Of a stretch of 64,000 nucleotides of DNA, positions 1 through 7,963 are shown in pieces. The translations under genes and the position numbers were made by a program. Below the pieces are notes generated by a model. That model had not been told where the DNA came from and ran no database searches. It saw nothing but the letters and a program-made list of their open reading frames with translations. Source of the stretch: JABDCI01 sp964475835 (GTDB taxonomy: Bacteria > Verrucomicrobiota > Verrucomicrobiia > JABWAM01). Each line of letters starts with the position of its first letter. Position 1 is the first letter of the stretch. The DNA lies in contig CAYYYL010000007.1 of assembly GCA_964475835.1 (NCBI GenBank), forward strand, positions 33,633 through 97,632, read 5' to 3'.

Positions 1-880
1 CGACGAAGACGGTGAGATCTCCGAGCTGGATGGTGCCGGCGATGACGTGACGCGCGGCGAAATAGATCATGGCGGAGGTGCTGACGCCCATGAGGGAACC
101 GATGACAAGCGCGGAGCTGAGCTGGGTCATGGTGAGTTTGAGATTGGCGCTTAGACTGCGGTGGGCCTGCTGTTGGAATCGATCGAGCTCGTAGTCTTCC
201 CGGCCAAAGGCATGAACGATCCGGATGGCGTTGAGTCCCTCCTGGGTGCGGGTGGTGAGTTCGCTTTCACTTTCGGAGATTGAAGTGGATTCCCGACGGA
301 TCCGGTCGGCATAGTGATGAATGGAATAGAAAAGAAGGGGGCCGATGGTGATGGCGAGCAGAGTGAGCTGCCAGTTCATGCGGAACATGATCACCGCGGT
401 CCCCACAAGGGTGATCACAGCCGTAAAAATGGGGGAGACTCCGCGATTGAGGATGGTTTGAATGGCCTGGGCATCGTAGCTGACGCGAAACATGGAGTCG
501 CCGGAGCTCCGGGTGTCGTGAAACTTGAGGGAAAGACGTTGAAGGTGTGCAAAGAGATCACATCGGATGCGAACGAGCGCCTTGAGTCCTATTTGGACAA
601 GCATGTAGCTATTGATCAGGCTGAAAAGTCCACTCAGTAGATGCAGTCCCACCAGGGCCAGGCAAAGTGTAAGCAGGAAATGGAGATTGTGGTATGAGGC
701 TGTGTCGCCGTTGGGAGTGAGGATGGAATCGATGATGAATTTGAACGGCCACGGCTTGAGCAGGTCGGCACCGATATTCAGAAGCACGAAGACAAGGGCA
801 AATAGAATACTCCCCTTATACGGAGCATAAGTGCGCAGCGTTCTGCGATAGACTGACCAGCGGGAAGTCGTTTGTGCCAT
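1..880 (-). CDS. ABC exporter, permease-ATPase half-transporter (N-terminal part only)
   Basis: The start codon (cat at 878-880) begins a product opening MAQTTSRWSVYRRTLRTYAP, and about 293 residues lie in the window before it runs off the left edge. An early hydrophobic segment is followed by LLKPWPFKFIIDSIL, typical of the first membrane helix of MsbA/multidrug-type half-transporters. The last visible residues, including GTIQLGDLTVFV, match the end of the six-helix transmembrane domain just before the nucleotide-binding domain. Walker motifs would lie outside the window. It probably exports a lipid or hydrophobic compound across the inner membrane, but the substrate cannot be read from this part. 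Confidence 0.85.
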   Translation of the reverse strand, partial: MAQTTSRWSVYRRTLRTYAPYKGSILFALVFVLLNIGADLLKPWPFKFIIDSILTPNGDTASYHNLHFLLTLCLALVGLHLLSGLFSLINSYMLVQIGLKALVRIRCDLFAHLQRLSLKFHDTRSSGDSMFRVSYDAQAIQTILNRGVSPIFTAVITLVGTAVIMFRMNWQLTLLAITIGPLLFYSIHHYADRIRRESTSISESESELTTRTQEGLNAIRIVHAFGREDYELDRFQQQAHRSLSANLKLTMTQLSSALVIGSLMGVSTSAMIYFAARHVIAGTIQLGDLTVFV

Positions 881-957
881 GGGAAACTGTTTTAGAGTAA
901 AGGGGTTTTGAGACGAGTTCGAGTGAAAATCGGATCGAAAGCAATTTGCCCATGCTA

Positions 958-984
958 TCATCCTTCGCTTCGCTCAGGATGACA
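958..984. repeat. Dispersed repeat C, copy 1 (TCCTTCGCTTCGCTCAGGAT type)
   Basis: An intergenic sequence with the core TCCTTCGCTTCGCTCAGGAT followed by GACA. Related copies occur in inverse orientation at 11611-11632 (one diverged) and 43236-43258. It has weak internal dyad symmetry. It lies between the ABC exporter and the aldehyde dehydrogenase, next to a second repeat-like phrase (GTGAATCTGCGTCAATCTGC, about 1009-1030). Confidence 0.6.
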
Positions 985-1061
985 GATCATGCTTTGCTCT
1001 TTAAATCTGTGTGAATCTGCGTCAATCTGCGGTTTCTTCTGATTCTGCACAGAATGAATTT

Positions 1062-2483
1062 ATGAGTGACATCCAACCGCTGCTTCTTGGAGGAGAATGG
1101 ACGACAGGTGACGATGTTCAGGAGGTCCGGGCTCCCTACAAAAATGCGCTGATCGGGCGCGTGGCGCGAGCCGGTGAAAAACAATCGGCCCTGGCCGTGC
1201 AGAAGGCGGTGGAGGCATTTCGCACGTTTGGGAAAACCCCGGTTCATGTGCGGCGGGGAATTCTTTTGCGTGTCGCCGCGTTGATTGGGGAGCGTCACGA
1301 CCAATTGGTGGATCTTCTTTCGCGCGAAGCAGGCAAGCCGGTGATGTTTTCGTCGGCGGAGGTGAAGCGGATGAAGGTGACGTTCGAACTGGCCGCCGCG
1401 GAGCTGACGCGTTTTGGCGGCGAGGTGCTACCTGTTGATTTTGACGAACGCGCCGAGAATTGTGAATGTATGGTCCGGCGGTTTCCGATCGGGGTGGTGG
1501 CGGCGATTGTGCCTTACAACTGGCCCTTCAATCTGGCGGCGCACAAAATTGCGCCCGCGTTGGCTGTCGGGAATACCCTGGTGATCAAGCCTGCGACGGC
1601 GACACCCCTATCAACGCTGACGCTCGGCCGGATTCTCATGGATGCGGGCGTTCCCCCCGGGGTGGTTTCCATTCTTCCGTGCGCCTCCTCGATTGCGCAG
1701 AAATGGGTGGAGGATCCACGTGTGGCGATGGTCTCCTTCACCGGATCCCCTGCGGTGGGATGGCATCTGAAGGCGATTTCGGGAAGGAAAAAAGTGGCGC
1801 TTGAGCTGGGTGGAAATGCGGCGCTGGTGGTGCATGAGGATGCCGATCTGGAACGAGCGGTGCAGCGCACCGTGATCGGAGGCTTCGGTTATGCAGGCCA
1901 GGTTTGCATCTCCGTGCAACGCGTGTTTGCGCATGAAGCGATTTACAAAAAATTTTCTGCGATGCTTGCCGAGGCGACGAAGCAATGTCCCTTTGGCGAT
2001 CCGATGGATCCCAAGGTGGTATGCGGTCCCCTGATCGACGAAAACAACGCAAAACGTATTCATCAGTGGATCGACGAGGCTGTGAAAGACGGTGCGCGTG
2101 TGCTGGCGGGAGGCAAACTCGAGGGAAATCTGCTCAGTCCCACGCTGATCGACCTGGTGAAGCCTTCGATGAAGGTGTGCGCCCAGGAGGTGTTCGGCCC
2201 GGTGGTGACGCTTGAATCGTACAAGGATTGGAAGGACGCCCTGCGACGGGTGAATGATTCCACATTCGGGCTACAGGCAGGCGTGTTTACGCGGGATGCA
2301 GACCGCATTCATCAGGCCTTTCGCGAGTTGGAAGTGGGCGGAGTAATCGCAAATGATTTTCCGACCATGCGGGTCGACAACTTTCCCTATGGCGGCGTGA
2401 AGGACTCCGGTTTCGGCCGCGAGGGGGTGCGCTATGCGATGGAGGAGATGACGGAGTTGAAGACTCTTTTTACGCGTTACTAG
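1062..2483 (+). CDS. NAD(P)-dependent aldehyde dehydrogenase
   Basis: A 473-residue ALDH-superfamily enzyme oxidising an aldehyde to a carboxylate with NAD(P). Visible motifs, numbered from this start, are PYNWPF with the oxyanion Asn at about 153, the cofactor-contacting IKPA, FTGSPAVG, the general base Glu in LELGG at about 248, and the nucleophile Cys in GQVCIS at about 282. The C-terminal FPYGGVKDSGFGREG is typical of the lactaldehyde/succinate-semialdehyde/non-phosphorylating GAPDH side of the family. The ATG at 1062 is preferred over the upstream ATG at 1011, because the 17 extra residues lie over a repeat-like sequence and have no homology-like character. The gene stands alone. The substrate is unknown. 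Confidence 0.88.
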   Translation: MSDIQPLLLGGEWTTGDDVQEVRAPYKNALIGRVARAGEKQSALAVQKAVEAFRTFGKTPVHVRRGILLRVAALIGERHDQLVDLLSREAGKPVMFSSAEVKRMKVTFELAAAELTRFGGEVLPVDFDERAENCECMVRRFPIGVVAAIVPYNWPFNLAAHKIAPALAVGNTLVIKPATATPLSTLTLGRILMDAGVPPGVVSILPCASSIAQKWVEDPRVAMVSFTGSPAVGWHLKAISGRKKVALELGGNAALVVHEDADLERAVQRTVIGGFGYAGQVCISVQRVFAHEAIYKKFSAMLAEATKQCPFGDPMDPKVVCGPLIDENNAKRIHQWIDEAVKDGARVLAGGKLEGNLLSPTLIDLVKPSMKVCAQEVFGPVVTLESYKDWKDALRRVNDSTFGLQAGVFTRDADRIHQAFRELEVGGVIANDFPTMRVDNFPYGGVKDSGFGREGVRYAMEEMTELKTLFTRY

Positions 2484-2521
2484 CAGGATGGTTAAATCCG
2501 GGTGCAAGTTGCGTCTCACCC

Positions 2522-2956
2522 CTACATCTCATCCTTTTCCTGCCAGCCGGTGACTTTTCCGTTTTCGAAGTTCACTTCGAAGGCGTCCCTCACTCTTAGC
2601 AGATCCACCCGGTCGTATTCCTGGTAAACAATCCGGGTGCCGTCCGCGGTGCGACCGGAAACGTTGCGCCAGACGGGCACCTCCTCGGAGCGGAGGTGGG
2701 TGTAAATCCATGTCTCCAGCTTCACCCCTTTTTTCAAGCCATGCAAGGTACGGGCGGGCCGGCCTAGAGCAAAGTAAACAGCATCGGTGTTCATCCCTTC
2801 CATCACCTCGCCGTGGGAGGCTGCCTCCTGGAATTTTTTCGGCAGGGATGCATATGCGTCGGGACGCTCCTTGATGCGTGCCTGCGGCGAGGCGCAGCCG
2901 GCGAGGAAAAGGGCCAGAGCCGCTCCAAGGAGCGGAAGGAGCACAGAGCGTGTCAT
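2522..2956 (-). CDS. Small outer-membrane-type lipoprotein, BamE/SmpA-like
   Basis: A 144-residue protein with a lipoprotein signal peptide (MTRSVLLPLLGAALALFLAG then Cys). After processing, HGEVMEGMNTDAVYFALGRP resembles the start of the SmpA/OmlA (BamE) fold, where a Gly-Met turn is followed by a helix and a GxP segment. The remainder forms beta strands ending in FENGKVTGW. The start at 2956 is chosen because it places the signal peptide at the N-terminus; the longer frame starting at 3076 runs through REP repeat DNA. BamE in proteobacteria supports outer-membrane protein assembly, but assignment to that role here is only by resemblance. Confidence 0.7.
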   Translation of the reverse strand: MTRSVLLPLLGAALALFLAGCASPQARIKERPDAYASLPKKFQEAASHGEVMEGMNTDAVYFALGRPARTLHGLKKGVKLETWIYTHLRSEEVPVWRNVSGRTADGTRIVYQEYDRVDLLRVRDAFEVNFENGKVTGWQEKDEM

Positions 2957-2994
2957 CCTCCCAATGTAGCAGGAATCGACTGCTTGTAAATTGG

Positions 2995-3024
2995 TGCGGC
3001 GACGACGGAGCACCGCCCTCCGGC
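2995..3024. repeat. REP-like palindrome A, first copy upstream of the RAYT gene
   Basis: GCGGCGACGACGGAGCACCG is followed by CCCTCCGGC. It carries the same GGAGGGC/GCCCTCC end and GACGACGGAGC core as the other family A copies, and it lies in opposite orientation to the next copy at 3082-3106. Confidence 0.6.
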
Positions 3025-3081
3025 TACATTTGTAATTCGTGTCCAACCTTAGCTTCTTGTCTTTGAGAGGAATCATCTGTT

Positions 3082-3106
3082 CGGAGGGCGGCGCTTCGTC
3101 GCCGCC
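3082..3106. repeat. REP-like palindrome A flanking the RAYT gene (left)
   Basis: A GC-rich hairpin with arms GGCGGCG (3087-3093) and CGCCGCC (3100-3106), loop CTTCGT, preceded by CGGAG. It is an almost exact inverted copy of 3616-3640 on the other side of the transposase gene. Seven-base stem plus GGAGGG tail is a REP-type layout. Confidence 0.75.
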
Positions 3107-3122
3107 TTTCAGAGTTTACAAA

Positions 3123-3614
3123 ATGGACGGTTCTCATTCAAAAGAAGGGGTGCTCAAGCAGAGGCGAATCCCCATCCATTTGCCGGTTTCACAGAATCTA
3201 GCCCGCCCTGCGCTCATCTTTGTCACCATCTGCACCTCGAAACGCAGAAAAATTCTCGCTCATCCTGAAATGGCACATCTTTGCACCACTGCCTGGAAAG
3301 CTTCCAAAGGCTGGCTTGTAGGTCGATATGTGATCATGCCCGACCATGTTCATTTTTTTGTTTCTCCTGATGTTCATGGTGAGCATCCGCTGAACAAATG
3401 GGTGCAATTTTGGAAGTCGTTGGTTTCACTTCGTGCGCCGAAGGCGATTGAACGGCCTTTGTGGCAGCCGAGTTTTTGGGATCGTGAATTGAGGTGGGAG
3501 GAGAGTTACGCTCAGAAGTGGGAATATGTCCGAAACAACCCAGTACGACATGCATTGGTGGCCGACGCGACAAGTTGGCCGTACCAAGGTGAACTGAATC
3601 TTTTTCAATGGTAA
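3123..3614 (+). CDS. REP-associated tyrosine transposase (RAYT, Y1-Tnp family)
   Basis: A 163-residue member of the TnpA-REP family, single-domain relatives of IS200/IS605 TnpA that cut single-stranded REP hairpins. The metal-binding HxH is in MPDHVHFFVSP, and the predicted nucleophilic tyrosine lies in KWEYVRNNPVRHALV near the C-terminus. LWQPSFWDRELR is the usual RAYT signature between them. The ATG at 3123 is chosen because the longer frame from 3039 begins inside REP DNA. Inverted REP hairpins (3082-3106 and 3616-3640) bracket the gene, which is the standard context, and further REPs lie at 26.0, 58.5 and 59.7 kb. All key residues are present, so it may be active. Confidence 0.88.
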   Translation: MDGSHSKEGVLKQRRIPIHLPVSQNLARPALIFVTICTSKRRKILAHPEMAHLCTTAWKASKGWLVGRYVIMPDHVHFFVSPDVHGEHPLNKWVQFWKSLVSLRAPKAIERPLWQPSFWDRELRWEESYAQKWEYVRNNPVRHALVADATSWPYQGELNLFQW

Positions 3615-3615
3615 A

Positions 3616-3640
3616 GGCGGCGACAAAGCGCCGCCCTCCG
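3616..3640. repeat. REP-like palindrome A flanking the RAYT gene (right)
   Basis: Arms GGCGGCG (3616-3622) and CGCCGCC (3629-3635) with loop ACAAAG, then CTCCG. It is the inverse of the left copy at 3082-3106 and begins just after the transposase stop codon. Confidence 0.75.
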
Positions 3641-3714
3641 ATTCAGAAAGGGAGCATGAGAAAGGGAGCATGGGGTTGTTGTTGGACCCGTTTCTGAAAC
3701 CTCTCAACTCATGC

Positions 3715-4728
3715 TCACTGATTCTGCAACACGACTGCCTGGGGTCTTTCGAAGAGATCTCCCTGCAAGTAGGAGGGACCTCGTGAACGAACGCGTGTCC
3801 GGTGGGGTTGGTCCTTGTGGAGAATGTGTTTGATGGCGCGCTCCAGAAGGCTGGCGACGCGATCGTCCTGGGTTTGTGAACGGGTCATCTCTTTCTCCTT
3901 CATGCGTGCTTTGAATTGCACAAAAGCGGTAAGGAGATAGGGGATGACGCTGTTGCGCTGAATGTCCTCCACGCCGAGGCGACAGAGGTGGCATCCATTT
4001 TCATTCGCCTTTCGTCCCTCCTTCTCGAGCAGGGCGGTCAGGTATTGCAGGCCGTTCATTCCATTCACGTCGGTCTGATCGGGATCGCCGCAGATGACGA
4101 TCTTCGAAAACGGACCGAGCCGCGTGACGGCCATTTTGATCTGTTCCACCGTGGTGTTTTGAGCCTCGTCGATGATGACAAAGCTTTCGCTGAAGGTCCT
4201 GCCGCGCATGAATGCGAGCGGGGCGGCGGAAATGTGTTTGGCTCCAAGCAACGCCTTGAGGGTGGGGTCCGGAAGGAAGGCGGTGAGCTTGTCGTAGAAC
4301 GGTTCGAGGTAGGGACCGATCTTATCATCCACATTACCGGGGAGATATCCCATTTCCTCTCCACCGGCTTCCACGAGGGGACGGCAGAGAATGAGATCGG
4401 CGAATCGACCGTTAAGAACACCTTCCAGACCTTTGCGAACGGCGAGCAACGTCTTGCCTGTGCCGGCGGGCCCCGTCAGGACGACGATTTTAGTGTCCGG
4501 GTGTTGAAGCGTGTCGATGAAATGCTGTTGATTGGGGCGAAATACGAGCGGCCGCATCTTCGGAATATTGCCGCGGTATTTGGGCCGGTTGACAAGTTTT
4601 GGAGAGCTGATTCCAGCGAGGTGGGGATCGGTTTCCTCGGTGTTTTGGGGTTGGGGGTCGTTTTTTTGAGCGAGGCGTTCCTGGTGTTCGAGCTTGCCGT
4701 TGGGATTCTTTTGTTTGCGTTTGCTCAT
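3715..4728 (-). CDS. phoH: PhoH-family ATPase
   Basis: A 337-residue protein with a PhoH (superfamily I helicase-like) ATPase core. Walker A is GPAGTGKT at residues 86-93 and Walker B is VIIDEAQ around 184-190. LVEAGGEEMGYLPG and ICGDPDQTD are family signatures. The N-terminal 60 residues are Lys/Gln-rich and low complexity, and there is no PIN domain, so this is the short PhoH form and not PhoH2. PhoH proteins are linked to RNA metabolism and ribosome-associated processes (YbeZ type), but no ybeY neighbour is seen here. It is separated from the GlnD remnant by a 177-base intergenic region. Confidence 0.88.
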   Translation of the reverse strand: MSKRKQKNPNGKLEHQERLAQKNDPQPQNTEETDPHLAGISSPKLVNRPKYRGNIPKMRPLVFRPNQQHFIDTLQHPDTKIVVLTGPAGTGKTLLAVRKGLEGVLNGRFADLILCRPLVEAGGEEMGYLPGNVDDKIGPYLEPFYDKLTAFLPDPTLKALLGAKHISAAPLAFMRGRTFSESFVIIDEAQNTTVEQIKMAVTRLGPFSKIVICGDPDQTDVNGMNGLQYLTALLEKEGRKANENGCHLCRLGVEDIQRNSVIPYLLTAFVQFKARMKEKEMTRSQTQDDRVASLLERAIKHILHKDQPHRTRVRSRGPSYLQGDLFERPQAVVLQNQ

Positions 4729-4905
4729 AGCGGAGGAAAACCGCGAATTCGGGGTTGAAGGGTTGAAACGACACAGTTTCCGAGAGCTTCCCGAAGGACT
4801 GGCGGGAAGGATTGCGCATTTGTAAACACTTGCGCATCAAGCACATACACACTCTGCCACGAATGTAAAATTCCCGCAAGGAAAATGCGAGAATTTGAAA
4901 ATTTG

Positions 4906-5895
4906 CTATGAAGCGCGGGCAACCTGATGTCCGATCATTTCCACGAGGAGGTCCTTGATCGTGTCCATGCGGGTGAGATCAGTAATCTGGGATCCCCTTG
5001 TGTCGGTGATGTGAAATTCGTCGGTAGCGACATTGTCCTTCGTCTGTACGCGGGCCTGTGCGATGTCGAGGCCGTTGAGGGTGAGGATTTGAAGAATGTC
5101 GTAGAGCAGACCCTGGCGATCGGGGGTGCGGAGTCGGAGAATGGTCGAGTGATTGGAGGTTTCGTTATCGAACTCAATTTTTGGGGTGAAATACCGGGTG
5201 TATTTCTTGGGAGCGCGGGTGCGGGCGTGTTCCTGTTTGAGGATATCGGAGAAGGGAACGTCGTCCACTCCACTGAGGGATTTCTTGAGGATGTTCGACA
5301 TTCGGGTCATCTTCGGCTTGCTGGAGATGCTGTGTTGACGGGAATCGCACACCTGAAAGAGGTCGAGAATGAGATGATCGCTGCGGGTGTAGATGTCGGC
5401 ATGAAGAATGTTCATGTCCGTCATGGCAAAAGATCCCGCGACCTTGGCGAAGAGGCCGTGGCGATTCCAGGTGCAGACGAGGGCCTCGGAATATTTCTGC
5501 TTGGGAAAATGCCGCCATTTCACGACGGGTGCGATCGCCTCCGCCTTGTCATCGAGGAGATTTCGGAAAAAGGTGTTTAATGCCTTCAGGTGCCAGACGA
5601 TATCCTCGGGGGAGATGTTTCTCCAGTAACGGAGGGGCATGTGGCTGAAGTGGGCGTCGACTTCATCACGGCTGAGGTCGCGCGGAAGGAGCTTGGTGAC
5701 GGGGGCGCGCAACGAATCACGGCGCTTGAGCAACGCGGAAGCGTCGAGTCGTGACAAACCGCTCCGGGATGTGGTCTCCCTGCCACTCTTCCTGGAGCGT
5801 GAAACTGTTCTCGAGGAGAGATTCAAACCACTGGCACCTTGCATGGTCAGCTGACTTTTTGCAAGTCTTCGCCAGTGGAAATAATGTCTTCGCAC
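4906..5895 (-). CDS. C-terminal ACT-domain part of a GlnD-type PII uridylyltransferase, probably truncated
   Basis: The frame carries the GlnD linker (SRDEVDAHFSHMPLRYWRN, then SPEDIVWHL) followed by two ACT domains, roughly residues 135-185 (TWNRHGLFAKVAGSFAMTDM) and 250-325 (TPDRQGLLYDILQILTLNGL). In the family these ACT domains sense glutamine. A complete GlnD is about 850-900 residues with an N-terminal nucleotidyltransferase (GGxGR...DxD) and an HD domain; neither is found anywhere upstream. The first 65 residues are Ser/Arg-rich and look out of frame, so the real coding frame probably changes near 5740-5790. Either this is a decayed GlnD or an ACT-only derivative. GlnD ancestry is well supported; activity as a uridylyltransferase is not possible from what is visible. 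Confidence 0.7.
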   Translation of the reverse strand: MRRHYFHWRRLAKSQLTMQGASGLNLSSRTVSRSRKSGRETTSRSGLSRLDASALLKRRDSLRAPVTKLLPRDLSRDEVDAHFSHMPLRYWRNISPEDIVWHLKALNTFFRNLLDDKAEAIAPVVKWRHFPKQKYSEALVCTWNRHGLFAKVAGSFAMTDMNILHADIYTRSDHLILDLFQVCDSRQHSISSKPKMTRMSNILKKSLSGVDDVPFSDILKQEHARTRAPKKYTRYFTPKIEFDNETSNHSTILRLRTPDRQGLLYDILQILTLNGLDIAQARVQTKDNVATDEFHITDTRGSQITDLTRMDTIKDLLVEMIGHQVARAS

Positions 5896-6098
5896 GCGGG
5901 AATGAAATCGCCCGCGAGTGCTTCGGTCAGGGATTGATACCGCCGGATCCTCCAGTCACAGAAAACCGGGAGGGCCTTGTAGAGTTTTGGATCGGTGAAA
6001 GGGGTGGATTCCTCCAACTCCTGTTTCGGCTTCATCACTTCGGACCACTCCAGGATCAGATCTCTCGGATGGGGGCAGTAGGATGACATGGTGCTCAT
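5847..6098 (-). pseudogene. Possible N-terminal fragment of the same GlnD-like gene, frameshifted
   Basis: An 84-residue frame, starting at ATG 6098 or 6089, with protein-like composition (ILEWSEVMKPKQELEE, CDWRIRRYQSLTEALAGDF) ends at a stop at 5847-5849. If one T were removed from the T5 run at 5856-5860 (A5 on the coding strand), translation would continue as SADHARCQWFESLLENSF. That arrangement resembles the helical N-terminus of GlnD proteins that precedes the nucleotidyltransferase. The link to GlnD is inference. It could equally be an unrelated small protein. The rest of 5896-6295 shows no other supported gene. Confidence 0.3.
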
Positions 6099-6295
6099 AA
6101 AGACAGCACGGGATATGCCACCCCGACGTGTCGGCACCGATTCTGGAAAATGAAGGAAAAACCTCTCGGATCCCCATAAATTTGATCAAAACTGGGAAGC
6201 AAATTTGAAAAATTCTTCTCAAATTTGACATTCACAAGGAGCGTCACATCCGTCCTTTTCAAAGCCTGATTCCGGGGTTACATTTCGGGCAGGGT

Positions 6296-7849
6296 ATGGA
6301 GAAGATCACGTATGCGTCGCTTGGATCCCTGGGAGAGGGATTTCACCACTCCTTTGAGGATGCGGTGACGCGGGTGCGATCCTCCCTGGGCGGAGTTCAT
6401 CCGCTTTGGATTGACGGCCGGAAGCAGCCCGCGCGGACGTCCTTTTCCGATTCCAGCCCGACCGATACCCGTTTGAAGCTCGGGCGTTTTTCCCAGGCAG
6501 GTGTGGCCCATTTGCAGCAAGCCATTGCGGGGGCGCGACGGGCGTTTCCCGGGTGGCGGGATCTGGGGTGGCGGCAGCGGATCGTGATGCTGCGCCGTGC
6601 TGCGGATCTCATCTGGCAGCGTCAATTTGAACTCGCAGCCGTTCTCGTTCTGGAGGTGGGAAAGAATCGCTTTGAAGCCATCGCCGAGGTGTCGGAGACA
6701 GCGGATCTGATCACCTACTATTGCGATCAGATGGAAAAGAACGGTGGGTACGACATTCCCATGTCGATGAGCGTGGCGGAGCAGACGCGCAGCGTGCTCA
6801 AGCCCTATGGAGTGTGGGGGGTCATCGCCCCCTTCAATTTTCCGATGGCCCTGGCTGCGGGAATGGCGGCGGGCGCTCTGGTGGCGGGAAACACCGTGGT
6901 GTTCAAGCCTGCAAGCGATACTCCCCTGAGTGGCTGGAAAATCGCCGAGATTTTCCGGGACGCGGGACTTCCCCCCGGGGTGTTCCAGTTCATCACCGGA
7001 TCGGGAGGGGCGCTCGGACGTGAATTTCTGGAGAATCAGAACCTTGACGGCCTGATCTTCACCGGTTCGCGTGCGGTGGGATTGTCGCTCCTTCGACAGT
7101 TCGGCCAGAAACGCCATCGTCCGTGCATCACCGAGATGGGGGGAAAAAATCCGGCCATCATCATGCCTTCCGCCAACCTGCACCATGCGGTCGAGGGGGT
7201 TTATCGATCGGCGTTTGGCATGGGAGGCCAGAAATGTTCCGCCTGCTCCCGGGTGTATATTCATCGGGCCATTCGTAAAACGTTCATGGATCAGTTGATC
7301 GCAAAGACGGAGGCTTGTCGCGTGGGGGATCCGCTTGGACGCGATATTTTCCTGGGACCTCTCATCAACGAGCGTGCGGTGGGAGTGTATGCTGCAGCCG
7401 TGCGTCGTGGACGGCGCGAGGGAAGGGTGGTGTGTGGCGGACGCGTGCTCAAGGCGGGTGAATTCGAACACGGATTTTTCGTGGAGCCAGCGATCGTGGA
7501 TCAACTGCCGAAGGAGTCTTCCCTGTTTCAGGACGAATACTTTGCTCCCGTTGTCGCCGTGGCCGAGATCAGCTCCCTGGATGAGGCGCTGCGCCTCGCA
7601 AACGACAGCGAATACGGTCTGACGGCCGGGATTTTCACAGAGGATTCAGAGGAGCGTGAACGGTTTTTCAGTCACATCGAAGCAGGGGTGACCTATTGCA
7701 ACCGCCGGGGCGGGGCGACCACGGGCGCGTGGCCCGGGGTGCAATCCTTCGGTGGATGGAAATGCTCCGGTTCCAGCGGCAAAAGCGCCCTGGGTCCCCA
7801 CTACGTCGCTCAATTCATGCGGGAGCAGAGTCAGACCATTGTGCATTGA
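6296..7849 (+). CDS. Aldehyde dehydrogenase of the 1-pyrroline-5-carboxylate dehydrogenase type
   Basis: A 517-residue ALDH. Numbering from the ATG, the oxyanion Asn lies in APFNFPM (about 181), the base Glu in TEMGGKNP (about 280), and the nucleophile Cys in GQKCSACSRVYI (about 314). The C-terminal VQSFGGWKCSGSSGK, GPHYVAQFMREQSQT and the 500+ length are typical of glutamate-semialdehyde/P5C dehydrogenases (RocA/PruA class), which oxidise glutamate semialdehyde to glutamate in proline and arginine breakdown. No proline dehydrogenase gene is adjacent, so the pathway link is by family only. It is a monocistronic-looking gene with its own upstream region. Confidence 0.85.
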   Translation: MEKITYASLGSLGEGFHHSFEDAVTRVRSSLGGVHPLWIDGRKQPARTSFSDSSPTDTRLKLGRFSQAGVAHLQQAIAGARRAFPGWRDLGWRQRIVMLRRAADLIWQRQFELAAVLVLEVGKNRFEAIAEVSETADLITYYCDQMEKNGGYDIPMSMSVAEQTRSVLKPYGVWGVIAPFNFPMALAAGMAAGALVAGNTVVFKPASDTPLSGWKIAEIFRDAGLPPGVFQFITGSGGALGREFLENQNLDGLIFTGSRAVGLSLLRQFGQKRHRPCITEMGGKNPAIIMPSANLHHAVEGVYRSAFGMGGQKCSACSRVYIHRAIRKTFMDQLIAKTEACRVGDPLGRDIFLGPLINERAVGVYAAAVRRGRREGRVVCGGRVLKAGEFEHGFFVEPAIVDQLPKESSLFQDEYFAPVVAVAEISSLDEALRLANDSEYGLTAGIFTEDSEERERFFSHIEAGVTYCNRRGGATTGAWPGVQSFGGWKCSGSSGKSALGPHYVAQFMREQSQTIVH

Positions 7850-7963
7850 CTAAGGATTGGAAGAAGGCAGAAGACAAGAGTCAGAATTTCGGAGGGTGGA
7901 GCTTGGTATCTGCCTTCGTCTTGGTTCAGTTGACACCCCTCTTTATTCGGTCGATATTAGAAG

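Noticed and set aside
3916..4758. A 280-codon plus-strand frame across phoH
   Set aside because: It is the complement of PhoH with the Walker motifs on the other strand; no independent support.
6278..7504. A 408-codon open frame on the minus strand
   Set aside because: Antisense shadow of the P5C-type aldehyde dehydrogenase; its composition is His/Arg-rich with no known motif.
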